A stretch of 64,000 nucleotides of DNA from Gyromitra esculenta (lineage: Eukaryota; Ascomycota; Pezizomycetes; Pezizales; Discinaceae), in the NCBI GenBank assembly GCA_038503075.1, contig JBCAML010000007.1, forward strand, positions 1,178,001 through 1,242,000, read 5' to 3'. The translations under genes were made by a program, and so were the position numbers. Below, in pieces: positions 46,089-56,743 of this stretch. The notes under the pieces were generated by a model. That model worked only from the letters and a program-made list of their open reading frames with translations, did no database searches and was not told where the DNA came from. Numbering within the stretch: the first letter of the stretch is position 1; every line of letters begins with the position of its first letter.

Positions 46089-46878
46089 AGTAGGATAATG
46101 ACGATGGGTTCGATAAAAGTAAAATAAATTGTTCAAATTCCTTTTTTTTTTCCGGGTTGCATTTCGTGTTCCGTATCTTTTTCAATGGGATTTTTTTTCA
46201 GGGTTTGGGGAGAATCAATCAGTACGGGCGCAAATTCACGGATTTCTCGAAGTATTTCGCGTATATACAGTTGCGCCTTGGGGATTACTCGATTCGATAC
46301 GTTGGAAAAAAAAAGCGATCGATGGAAAATTCGATACTGTGTCATGCCGAATATCAAATGCTCGGGAGGGTTTTTATGTAACTTGGATGCGTGTAGCTGC
46401 CAACTCCAATCCCAGTTGCCGGCGTTACACCTCTACCTTTCTGCCAAATAATCTAGGATTTGAAGCCTGTGTCCGTGTCCATGCCCATTGCCATTTAGCT
46501 AAGGCTTTCGGAAGATGGATAGTTTTGTCAAGAGTTCCAAAGAGCAAAAGTGGTTGAGTCCCCCTGGCATTTTAATATCGGCGGCATCCCTCGGCCGCCG
46601 ATCCGCGTCGTTTCACGTTGTCGCGTTGACGACATGCATTGGCCCGCACCCAGCTTTCGGGTCTATTAATTGGAAATCAGAAATCCATCATTCGATCTCT
46701 CCCCACAGTTCGAGTATCCTGGCCGAATCCCACTGCCGTTATCGTGATTATTCAGAATACTGTGTTTTTGTCGGATTTACGTGGGCCTGTCGTCTAACTG
46801 GATATCTGGCCTTAAGTGGTGGTTCGCCTCTCTCCAGTTCTCGTGTCTCACCACAACAACCACAACATCCCCACCACC
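46089..46878. other. Intergenic, RPS25 to MAPR gene
   Basis: 790 bases with poly-T tracts and no supported gene; it includes the promoter and leader of the next gene. Confidence 0.5.
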
Positions 46879-47731
46879 ATGGCATCCGAAGATCCCTCCG
46901 TCCGCAACCGTAAACCTCCCCCTACCACGATCGCCGCTGGCACTCCCGCCGGTGTCTCCTCAAGCAAGCATAAGGACGACGACGATGCCTCCGGCATCTC
47001 ATTCGTCGATGTCCTTCGCGTCATCTCGGGTATCCTGCTTCTCAGCTGTGTGATGAGCTGGTTTGTAACCGACGGTGAAAGCTTCACGTGGAACTACAAA
47101 CCCGCTTCCTTGAGGTGGAGTAATGTCAGAATGATGTTTGTACGTTTCTCACCCCCTTTCGTCTCTCACGTGAGCTAGTTCTCTAACAGCACTATAGCGA
47201 ACCCCGTTGAATTTCTCGGATGCAGAACTCATGCGTTACAACGGCGAAGATCCTAGTCTACCCATCTATGTCGCTATCAACGGCTCTGTCTTCGACGTTT
47301 CGTCGAACCCGGTTACATACGGTCCTGCTGGCAGCTACGGCTTCTTCTCGGGCCGTGATGCGGCGCGTGCGTATGTTTCTGGGTGCTTCAAGGAGGACCT
47401 AACGTGGGACCTGCGAGGGCTTGAGGAGCAGTTTATTAAGGGTGCTGAACGCGAGGAGGACGATAATGAGTTGGCGGAGATTGAGAAGTTGACTGCGAAG
47501 AACCAGAATGAGAGCAGAGTTAGGTATCTTACGAAGAGGAGGGAGAAGAGGAGAGCTGAAGCGTGGAAGAAGGTGGAGAAGGCTATCAATCATTGGGATG
47601 GCTTCTTTAGGAATCATGATAAGTACTTTTGGGTTGGCACTGTTACGCACCCGGATTTGAGTGGAGAGCCGATTAGGCCGCAGTGTAAGGGGCAGAGAGA
47701 GGCGGCAAAGCCGGCGGGAAAGAAGCCGTAG
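46879..47731 (+). CDS. Membrane-anchored cytochrome b5-like (MAPR/Dap1-type) protein
   Basis: Exons 46879-47139 and 47198-47731, with a 58-base intron containing CTAAC, give 264 residues. A disordered N-terminus and acidic KHKDDDDASG precede one membrane segment at about 41-63 (SFVDVLRVISGILLLSCVMSWF). The cytochrome b5-like heme/steroid-binding domain starts at residue 88: RTPLNFSDAELMRYNGEDPS, LPIYVAINGSVFDVSSNPVT, YGPAGSYGFFSGRDAARAYV, SGCFKEDLTWDLRGLEE. Tyr residues in YGPAGSY match the MAPR type of heme ligation rather than bis-His b5. A charged helix (EREEDDNELAEIEKLTAKNQ) is inserted before the final helix KAINHWDGFFRNHDKYFWVG. Relatives act in the ER with cytochrome P450s and sterol metabolism; that is family knowledge, not shown here. 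Confidence 0.85.
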
Positions 47732-48887
47732 GGAGACAATACGAGTAATTGTTGATTGGTGGTGGTGGTGGTGGTCGTGTTAGGCATTTGGGGCGGCGTT
47801 CGTCTATTATTCTCCTTCATAAGGTGGGACAGATGTGTACGATATATATTTGGAATTACACACCATGCCCACCCCTGAAATTGCTTTTGTGCTTTGGATT
47901 CTTGTCTCTTTTGGGAATATTGCGCCAACAGATCTCTCGAAGGGAGTACGGAATATTACTAAAATCCTGTGGTGCAAAAACTTAAAATAGCTACGGCATG
48001 TTGAATTTACGCTTTTTTAATCCTTCAATCACAGCAGACCCACTGGAAGGAAAGTGATATTATAGTGGGAAGTGGATAATATATTACATGTAGTCTATAG
48101 CTATAGCGATACACTGATAGGAGAAAACCTAGCAGAATTAATATTCCTGGTGATGAATGTCGTAGTCGTAATGTTTCCGAGTAGCGTGATAACTATGTAA
48201 CTATAAACTACACGTACGAGGGTTGCTAGAAAGCGATGCACGTTTTGAATACATCCTCGACTCTCAACCACTACAAGACTACATGTAGCTAGTGAGACAA
48301 AAACTGTTATTATCATGGCTCTTTTGGGTTAGGAGTCGCCAACTCTATGCCATCGATATCCTTATTCCACAAGATACATAGCTAATCAACTCTATCTTCC
48401 AAATATGGGTTTTATATTAGGCTTTGCTTTGAGATAAAATGGGGCGTTTGAGTGTTATTTACCTTGCCAAAATGTGTATCACTTTCCTCGTACGTCTAAT
48501 TCTTGGGGATAGTTTCTTTCCCTCCTTGGAGTCGGTGGTATGATAAACTTGGGCCCAACACACAGTTCCAAAAGATATTTAGGATACTTACTGGAGGTTG
48601 AAACTTGTTTGATTATGGAGCTTATTGTCAAATATGTTTGTCATACCACCTGGTTTAACTTGGAGCTCGTTTGTTTTTACAGAAATATTAGGTACGCCAA
48701 ATGGGCTGAAATCTAGGTGGTAATTCTTTCAGAGGGTATGAAGCCTTACTTGGTAGCAGTTTTCTATGGTGTCACGTACTAGTCTGAAGTGGAATTATCT
48801 GAGAAACAATATTGGTTAGATTTGTAGAGCTCAGGATTATTACTTGTGCATGATTTGGATTGAAAATGTAAATATAAGAACATGTGT
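47732..48887. other. Intergenic between convergent MAPR and carbonic anhydrase genes
   Basis: 1.16 kb, AT-rich, with a GGT repeat near 47757-47774 and TACATGTA at 48085 and 48280. No gene supported. Confidence 0.5.
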
Positions 48888-49675
48888 TCAAGCAGTATAC
48901 GGCTCATATTCGTCGTCCGGGTCCAAATTAAGAATAGGTTTGATCTGTCCATTAACAACGTTATAAATATAGCCCCAAACTTCCCCAGGAATCAGAAGCT
49001 CATGGCCATGGAGAAAATGGACATCGTCTTTTACGGCTCCTTCGAGACTGCGATTCCGTTTGCGTCAGCTAATGAGCCAGAGAATTAATAGAAGGTGGGG
49101 GAAAACAACTCTCGGAAAGGCTTAAAATCAATGTGGCTAGCGGTGACACCAATGTTCTTAGAGATCGCTTCATTGATAGCTCTGCTAGTGGCTTCCATTC
49201 CGCATTCTGTGAGCCAGTCGGAGGAATTATTAGTATTCATTTGTATTCTTGCACGCTCCTGGTACCCTCCCCCCCGGTGAAAAATAAAAACTTCCCACTT
49301 ACTGGTATGTTTCATTACAATGATCTTTCTTGTCCCTAGCACATGTTGCGAGACCACTATAGATCTTATCGCCTCCCTTGCGCTGGCTCCAGCGTTACGG
49401 ATGATATGTGCGTCTCCCGGCTGTAAATTCAGAACCTTGAAAACGTCGATTCGAGCATCCATGCATGTCACTACAATTCTCAATTAAACAAGTTCCAATC
49501 ACCTATTACTTTTTTTCGGCTGGGGAGAGCACTAGGGGAATGGATACGAACCGACAATAAACCTCTTTTTGGGGTTAATAAAGAGCTTGCCTTGCTCTGC
49601 TGAGAACATTTTAGCGTAGTCCTCAGCAGCTGCGACGAACTCCTCTTCGGGGTAAAAGTCCTCTGTGGAAGACAT
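48888..49675 (-). CDS. Beta-carbonic anhydrase, four exons
   Basis: Exons 49675-49548, 49478-49303, 49206-49107 and 49047-48888 give 187 residues; introns are 69, 96 and 59 bases. A shorter open frame ending at 49085 reads into intron 3 and should not be used as the C-terminus. It catalyses reversible CO2 hydration. Zinc ligands and the catalytic dyad are present: VVTCMDARID (C48, D50, R52) and MKHTKCGM (H100, C103). The HTKCGM motif is itself split by intron 2. Other family motifs are PGDAHIIRNAGASAREAIRS, IDFKPF, KDDVHFLHGHELLIPGEVWG and YIYNVVNGQIKP. The class is the short, CMDAR-type beta-CA found in many fungi and bacteria. No clear targeting signal, so probably cytosolic. Confidence 0.9.
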
Positions 49676-52635
49676 CTTGGATATTCTCTTGAGTACTAGG
49701 TATAAATATGTGCTATGGTGTTTGTAATTGGTATGGATTGGTGATTAGCGATTCGTATAGACGGTTTAAGAGTTGGCTACTCGGCTATTGCTTTTGACTT
49801 TATATACCTGGGATTTTCTAGAGCACAGGTATACATACCAGGTGAAATTCTTCCCTCCACGATTATTGCCACTAAAGGTAGCCAATTCAAATGTGCCAAT
49901 CATATCGTCCCAAGGCGTTCTAGGAGGGTTCGCATTTCACGGCATCATCAATCACTTCTCAAAAAGAAGAGCGACATTCTATCTGCTTACAAGTGCATGC
50001 TTGTAAAGCGGGCCGCTTCGCATCTCACGCAAATCTTTACAGCTCTGCGTATTTGTGTGGTGGGTCTAATTCACAGATGGTATGTCTACAATAACCCAGG
50101 CCCTACAACCAATAATGTAGGTAAGCGCGTGATGTCCGGGATTTATACTTATGTTATAATATATCTGATGGTGTTTAACTGCTTTAGCTGTGTGTAGCTT
50201 GCACGTCTAAAACAATTTAATGTTTGAGAATCGATAGGGGTATTATAGGCTTATGCACGGTGTTACGTACTGCAAAACATAGAACGTATCACATTTCCAT
50301 TCGGTCGGTGCGCATCTTTTATTGGAAATCCAGTAAAGGTTGTATATCATGGAGGTTATATGTGTAAGTGAGAAGCACATATATGTGCTAGCGTGATTGG
50401 GGTTCCATTTCTCCCATTTCTCCTCCTCCTTCTAGTCTTACTGTGCTTTTCGAGCTTCGTTTGCGCCATAAGCTCTCGGGGTGCCTATCTTCATTCCGTC
50501 GCCAAACCAAACAAGTGTAGTTTGTTCTTGGCCCTCCTAGATCATAATCAACCTTTTATTCAGCGTGCTGCATCTAGTTTGATGGGCTATCGCTAAGATA
50601 AATCACGAGTGCAGGAATATCACTGATCATGCGAAGTCACTCGCGCCAAGCCGAGGGGTTCGCCAACTCTTATCTTGATGAAACACGCGCACTAATCAGC
50701 TAGAATTTCGATTGATTTCAGGAGCCGTCAATACCTGCAGATAGGTTCGGATTGCGACCATTAATTTTAAGGCAATGCATGCATACTAAGGATAAATATA
50801 AATCAAGTCTTAGAACAGAGAAATTTTCGGTAGGGTAGTACAATATGCATATACGTGTAGTGCGCGTGGTGTGTATTATATATGATGTGGGAATCAAAAC
50901 GCGCAGCGCATCTGTGCTCCTGCGAAGGAACTCTTTAGGACCCGGAAATTCTCCCGCTGAAGTGATTGTGCGGGGTACATGAAGAAAACAGGGAACTACA
51001 GAGAGATCCACTATAGTTTTGAGACTATGGTTGGTTTCCTTCTGCGTCTACCTGAGGTTCGGGCTTTTTGTGCCCCCCCCCGAAGTAAATAAGTAGGTAT
51101 TAGTTATATGATAGAAAAAAGATGTTACGCAAAAGAAAAGGAAGGTTAGAGGTATTCCCTTTTTGAGGCTATGGCAGCATGCTGGAAATCAGCCACTCGA
51201 TCTACCATATCAACTCGGAATTCAACCAAGATGTAGTTATCAGCAAACGCCATGTACTGAAAAGAAGAAACAATAAAACAGAGAATATCCCAAGCTCCGT
51301 ATGTACTCGTGAAATACGACCAAGTTCAATTCTATATCAGGTTTAGCTCAGGATAAAGCTAGGTCATATTTCACGAGTACATACGGTATATCCTGCTAGG
51401 GAGAATTTATTTGGCCTCTGTGAGGGCGGGAAACATTCGGGGGGAGGTCGCAGATCAGCGGAAAGATTGTTCTCTACCTGCAGTGATTCTAATTAAGTGC
51501 AGCTTTCGCCCTACCCCCCTTTTCACATGTTTTGAGTGTATAAAGAAACAAATAGAGAGGATGAAATGGTGTCTGGGCTTTAAAGTGGAGGTAAAAACTA
51601 CACGTACCATTCCCAAATCTACTAATGGGATTCAGCGAACGCTTGGTTTGGGTGGTAAGTTATGCTTCTACAGACCAAACGCCTGGAAACAAACTTGAGC
51701 TCTAGCAGGATAACCAACTCCCGTCGAATGAAAAAATACAATCAGCCCTCCTGGTATTTGGGCCGGTCTAGGACCGGACCACCGTGGATAGTACGTTAAA
51801 CCCCACTTGGCAAAAAATTAATGCTCTTATCGTTTCCCGAGGAGTTGGGGAATTAAGCCCACTCATTCACTTAAAAGTCAACTTCCATAAAACCTTTTAG
51901 TGCAGGTGAGGCTTCCTCAACATCATACACGTGTATCATTTGGGATCCCCTTTAGGAATACAAAAAGCGAGATGAGCGAAACGGCAGGCTATCAGTCCTT
52001 CGGGGGATATTAGCCCTACTGGCGGTTTAGTGCAGGCTCCCAAAATCCTAAAATCATGTGAAATCCATGACGAGGTTCTTAGTTATAAATACCTGTTGAT
52101 CTTGACCAAGCGTATGCTAAGGCTATTATTCTTCCTGATTGGTAACTACACGTAGTGACTAAATAAGAAGCAAGTTCGTGATCATAACTTGTTACTCATC
52201 TCGATTTATTTGTTCGTTTTGGATATAGAAGTAGAACTCTAGCCAAGTGTCTAGATTCCCGATTTTCTAGTAGGTTTATATAACCACACCCATTGGGTAA
52301 TCTTTTTTTTTTTGGACTCCTGGACTAAACATACCTCTTGCTAGCTATACGCACTCTAAAGTTACCTCTAAAGTGCGTCCCAATCTTAATTGGTAACATC
52401 CTTCGCTTCCATCACCGCCCCATTTCGACAACCTGCTTCCCCGCTACAATCCCGCCTAAATTCCACGAGCAGCGAGGAGGAAGAGCAATATCTCTCAACA
52501 TCATTACATCTCCCTTCACACACCCCTCCAGGTCCATCTAAAAACAGCTAGCAACAATAATTCTCTATTTTTATTTCTATTTCTGCATCACTCAGGAAGT
52601 CGAAGAAGAGAAAAAAAGAAAAGGAAACCCCCCAA
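49676..52635. other. Intergenic, 3 kb, no gene supported
   Basis: Contains only short frames. It holds the inverted-repeat hairpin at 51297-51386 and a small CCGGTC/GACCGG stem near 51765. Confidence 0.5.
51297..51386. mobile_element. Hairpin element with 25-bp inverted repeats
   Basis: 51297-51321 and 51362-51386 are reverse complements with one G/A transition and a 40-base spacer. The arms contain GTACTCGTGAAATA. They share the TACTCGTG core with the inverted-repeat elements at 26304 and 27473. No coding capacity. Confidence 0.65.
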
Positions 52636-53934
52636 CTACAGCGAAGAACCCTTAAGTTCATTTTGTACAGCCTTTAAAACATCCGCATGAATATTGGCTG
52701 TTGCTGCGACAATCCCTTTGTTCTCCTTTAGTGTCCTACCAATTGCGAAATTCAAAGAGCCCCCATGGATATCCGTAACGATACCCCCAGCTTCCTCAAC
52801 AATCAACGAACCGCCTGCGTGGTCCTGCGGTGCGCGTTAGTGATATGACAATTACATCGGAGGGGAGGGGGTGGAAGTACCCAGATCTTCTCCTCGTACG
52901 AAGCACTTGCAGGGAGTCTGAGGTAGATGTCGGCTACGCCTCTTGCGATAGTTGCGTATTTTGCCTGTGAGTCGTATTGTACAGAAGGTTTAGTGATGCC
53001 TAATGCGGTAGCGATAGCGGCTTGTTGGGAGTGGGAGGAGTGGCCGCTTTCAACGCCTTCGCAGAATACTGCTTCGGATAGAGAAGTGATGGTCCTCATC
53101 TTAAGGGATGCTCCTTGGCTGGAGGGTGAAGAGAGGGGTTTCTTGTAGAATGGTCAGAATATGACGAGGTTAGAGAGAGAAGAAGATATACGATTGTGGC
53201 TCCTTGACCTCGTTCTACAGAGAGTAGGATCCCTTTCTCACCATCTGGCTTTTCTGGGTCGACAGGGAGATTGGGACATGCTAGTGCACCGACTTGTACT
53301 TTTCCGTCAACGATGAGTGCTAGACAGACTGCATACTGGGCACCTCTCAGAAACCCCAATGTCCCATCAATTGGGTCTAATGCCCATATTCCTATCTCGC
53401 GAGATACATGTTAGCTCCACTTTCGTATTCGGTAACTGAAGAGGGGGTCGGAAGAAAAACCAATCAGATATGAAGAAAAACATAATACGAACTGCCAACA
53501 GGACCGCCTTGGTGGTTCCCGAGATCAATCAACGACAGCATTTCATCTGCATCTTTCACGTCACCAATATCACTGCTCAGGTCACTCGAGTCTTCGACAG
53601 CAGACTTGACGAGTTCCCAAACAGTGTCGCGTTTGGCTGTGTCTGCGCGAAGGGCATCGGCGTCTTCTTCGCCAACGATGGAGTCTTTAGGGAAGGAGCT
53701 ATGGACAGCGCCAATGACGAGGGCCTGGGCACCGAAGTCGGCAACTGGATAAGAACCAGGTTAGAGGTTGGTAACTTGGAGCGCTGGGAAGGGATTGGCT
53801 TTACTTGTGACGGGAGACCTGTCGCCCTTTGTGATAGTTCCTTTGACACGTGAGTGGTAGACTTTATCAGTGAGCAGGCAAGCCCTCATGACAGCCAATT
53901 CGGAGATGCGGCGTTCTTTAGCGTAAGTAGACAT
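52636..53934 (-). CDS. met22: 3'(2'),5'-bisphosphate nucleotidase (MET22/HAL2)
   Basis: Exons 53934-53805, 53744-53493, 53391-53192, 53141-52881 and 52824-52636 give 343 residues; introns are 50-101 bases. The enzyme removes the 3' phosphate from PAP and PAPS, keeping sulfate assimilation and RNA exonucleases uninhibited, and it is the classic lithium/sodium target. All metal-site motifs are present: VGEED (E69, E70), DPIDGT (133-138), and WDHAGGSLIVEEAGG across exons 4 and 5 (W281, D282). The N-terminus MSTYAKERRISELAVMRACL matches fungal Hal2. The frame stays open upstream of the ATG with an Arg-rich stretch but only a GTG start, so 53934 is preferred. Divergent from TOM22, with 865 bases between starts. 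Confidence 0.95.
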
Positions 53935-54799
53935 GGCTGTGAGAAACCTATATGAACCGGGGGTAGGAAGGCGAAGGTAGTGGTAGGGAGGGCGGCGGAC
54001 AAAGAGACACTGGCGGGCAAGGGAATTGAGTAGTGTAGGCACGATTGGAAATTTGAATTGAGATCTAGTTTTTATCTGGACAAAAAACTAAAAACCAAAC
54101 CCTTGCCGTGATAATTTTATGATTGATGTTGAAATTGGCGGGGCTCTGCGGGGTGGTTGCGTAAAACCATGTCGCTTGGCGGTCAGGGTCCCCACAGAAA
54201 TACGTAAGCCCCACCAACCCCGAGAAAATCCTCAAGTTGCCAGGCTGAGGATAGGGCAACGGCAGACAGGCGGACAGCTCGAATATGATACCGTATCTTC
54301 TCTTGACGAAAAGGTTAGGCTGAGATAGTAGCTAAGTAGGAGACTGTACCTACGATATGCTGTTCTTTAGCTGCCTAGGATGTCCCTAGACTCTCTGTCA
54401 AGTCCAATCGCATGCCTGGCCCTAATTCCTGGCCCCATTATTAAAGACATGCTTCAAGTATACACAAACACACCATCTTACTCCACGATAAATCGATACT
54501 AGATGTAGCTGCGAGTGATAGCTTATGGGGGATGACGGTTGTGGTAGCAGACGTGGCACAGCAATGCCAAGCCCGAGTTATTAACAAGCTCTCCCAGCAG
54601 CCTGATTTTAGCGCCACCCCACCATTAACGGGTCCAGAGAGCTCCACGTCCCCCACCTAAACCCCAGCTCTGGTCTTCAATTTCCCCGCCATTAAAGCTA
54701 TCCCTCTTCTGAAGCTTCCTCTAAGCTCCCCTTATCTGACTACAGTTATCATCAGTAAAATCATCCCCACCATCAACAAAACCACTACCACCATCAATA
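53935..54799. other. Divergent promoter region, MET22 and TOM22
   Basis: 865 bases between two divergent ATGs. No other gene is supported. Confidence 0.55.
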
Positions 54800-55657
54800 A
54801 TGGTCAAGCTCATTGAAGTACCGGACGAGCATTTCCTCCCCGCGCCCTACCACGATGATGACGATGACGCCTATTCTGATGCTTCGTCTACCACGTCTTC
54901 CGCCCCTGATGATGAGGACGACCTAAATGAGACCTTCTACGACCGTATCACTGCCCTCAAGGATATAATCCCGCCACGGCAACGGGCAGCATTTAATGAA
55001 GCTGTCAGCAAGGCGTATTCACTACTTGGTGCAGGACTGAGTATGGGTGGTACAACGCTGTGGGTGCTAGTTACTAGCACCTTTGTGCTGGGGGTGCCGT
55101 TTGCAGTTGCGGTTGGGGACGAGCAGCAGCTGATTGAGATGGAAAAGGAGATGAAGGTGCGAAAGCGCTCTTTTTTACTTATTTAGCCGTTATCGTAATT
55201 TTGGACAGCTAACAAGTGGGGAATACAGATGCAGCAGTTTACAACAGAAGTAAGTGTTTCACCATGAATCAATACCGACCTGGCAGAAGCTTTAGAAATA
55301 TTGAAATTACTAACCTGCGTAATAGTCTCTTACGCCTGGCGCACAATCGATTCTCCCAGAACCCCTAAAGAAGTAATAGCCTGGGTTCATTTACCCTTGA
55401 CATTATGTTTGAGTGATGCTTCTTTCAATTGCATATACTTTTTTTTCCTTTTCCTTTCCCTGGATAGCACTTGTTTGTTTGATTATTGATGTTCTGTATA
55501 TACCTTGCGTTTGCTGCCTTTTATTTCTTTATTTTGGACCTAGGATGGTGCATTGCGCTCCCATTTGTTGGAAGGGTTTGATGAAAAGTCTAAGCAATAC
55601 AACGATACATACCATTCGCAAGAAATAACTCCAGGCGCCGAACTCAAATACCTCTAA
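54800..55657 (+). CDS. tom22: Mitochondrial import receptor subunit Tom22
   Basis: Modelled exons 54800-55156, 55229-55249 and 55544-55657 give 163 residues. MVKLIEVPDEHF is the family N-terminus. It is followed by an acidic cytosolic domain (YHDDDDDAYSDASS, DDEDDLNETF), the YDRITALKDIIPPRQR segment and one membrane span at about 84-105 (TTLWVLVTSTFVLGVPFAVA), then DEQQLIEMEKEMK. Tom22 is the central receptor and organiser of the outer-membrane TOM complex. Exon 2 is a 21-base microexon (MQQFTTE) between canonical splice sites. The third exon ends EITPGAELKYL, similar to other fungal Tom22 tails, but its upstream half (DGALRSHLLEGFDEKSKQYN) is less certain and the 294-base intron is long for this window. 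Confidence 0.87.
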
Positions 55658-55671
55658 ACGCTAGCAATTAC

Positions 55672-56743
55672 TTATTCAAACGCCATCTCCGTATTTCTCT
55701 CCCCTAGCGCTTTCAGACCCTTCTCCCTTAACTCTTCTACTCCCTTTACGCCCTTCCACTTATCCAATAATGCTTCCAGCACACCCCATTCCCGTTCAGC
55801 CTCCTCTTTCTTCCCATCTTTCACATAACCCGCTATCCGATCCGGGCTTGAAAGAGCCCATGCAACTGCTTCCTTCTTCTTTTTGTTATTCCCATCAAAC
55901 ACCATAAACCTCGGAGCCACCGGAGAAGGTGGGATAGTCTGTACCAGAGAGTCCGAGACTTGCGCTATATGCGCAATTGCTGGTCCAAGCGTAGATGTCG
56001 TAGGCGCCAATGGCTCCATATTAGCTCTCATCTAACCACCACCACCACCACTCCCTATTAACGCCATATCCACGGAAAGCAAAGTCGAAGAGGGGGAGGG
56101 GGTGAGGCTAACTTTTCGAATCGTATCCGTGGCAGTGATAAGCTTGCTGTAATTATCATACACCAGCGCCTTCCTCTCACCATCAAACCCTCGTATCTCT
56201 ACCTCGTCCCCCACTCACTCCACCTTTAGCATAAAACCCCCTCCCCTCCATCCATATGCAAAAAAAAAAAAAAGCAGGAGGATACAGACCAGTAACGAGT
56301 TCATTCTCGGCCCGTAGCAGCTCTTTCAGCCCCGCTGTTTCAACTAGTTTTCCCACATACACCGCTGGGACGAAATCCTCCCTGTCGAGCTCCGCGAGCT
56401 CCTTTTCCTCCGATCTAGGGGTATCTTTCTCGCCATTATCTTCGTTCGGCTCACTTCCGCCACCGCCGCCGCTGGATGACTGTAGTCCGTAGAACTGGCG
56501 GAGCGCGGAACGGTTTCGGCGCGGTGAACGCAGGCCGGGGCTGGGCTGTGGGAGGTCGAGAGAGACGCCGCGGGACGAGGAACGCGAGTCCGGCGAGTGA
56601 ACGCGGTGCGCGGTGGGCGCGTGCGATGTGTCGAAGGTTATCGCTGGGGTGGAGGACATGGTTGGAATAAAAAAAAAGGGCTGTTGGAGAAAGCTGGGAG
56701 AGAGGGATGGTTTGGGGGGATGGGGTTTGGACTTTTTCGGCAT
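55672..56743 (-). CDS. vps51: Vps51, GARP/EARP tethering complex subunit
   Basis: Exons 56743-56290, 56198-56113 and 56031-55672 give 299 residues. An internal ATG at 56659 (MSSTPAITFDTSHAP) could be the actual start; the 28 residues before it are low complexity. SPRRNRSALRQFYGLQ is the N-terminal motif (the site for the SNARE Tlg1 in yeast). The Vps51 domain follows: FVPAVYVGKLVETAGLKELL, RAENELVTEIRGFDGERKAL, VYDNYSKLITATDTIRKMRA, NMEPLAPTTSTLGPAIAHIA. Vps51 works with Vps52, 53 and 54 to tether endosome-derived vesicles at the Golgi. It is convergent with TOM22, with only 14 bases between the stop codons, so the 3' UTRs must overlap. Introns are 91 and 81 bases. Confidence 0.93.

Noticed and set aside
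49085..49483. Carbonic anhydrase ending at 49085
   Set aside because: That frame reads through two introns; splicing at 49107/49047 restores the conserved C-terminal KDDVHFL...YIYNVVNGQ region.
53935..54042. N-terminal extension of MET22 as a mitochondrial presequence
   Set aside because: The frame is open and Arg-rich but starts only at GTG; no ATG is available, so I kept 53934.
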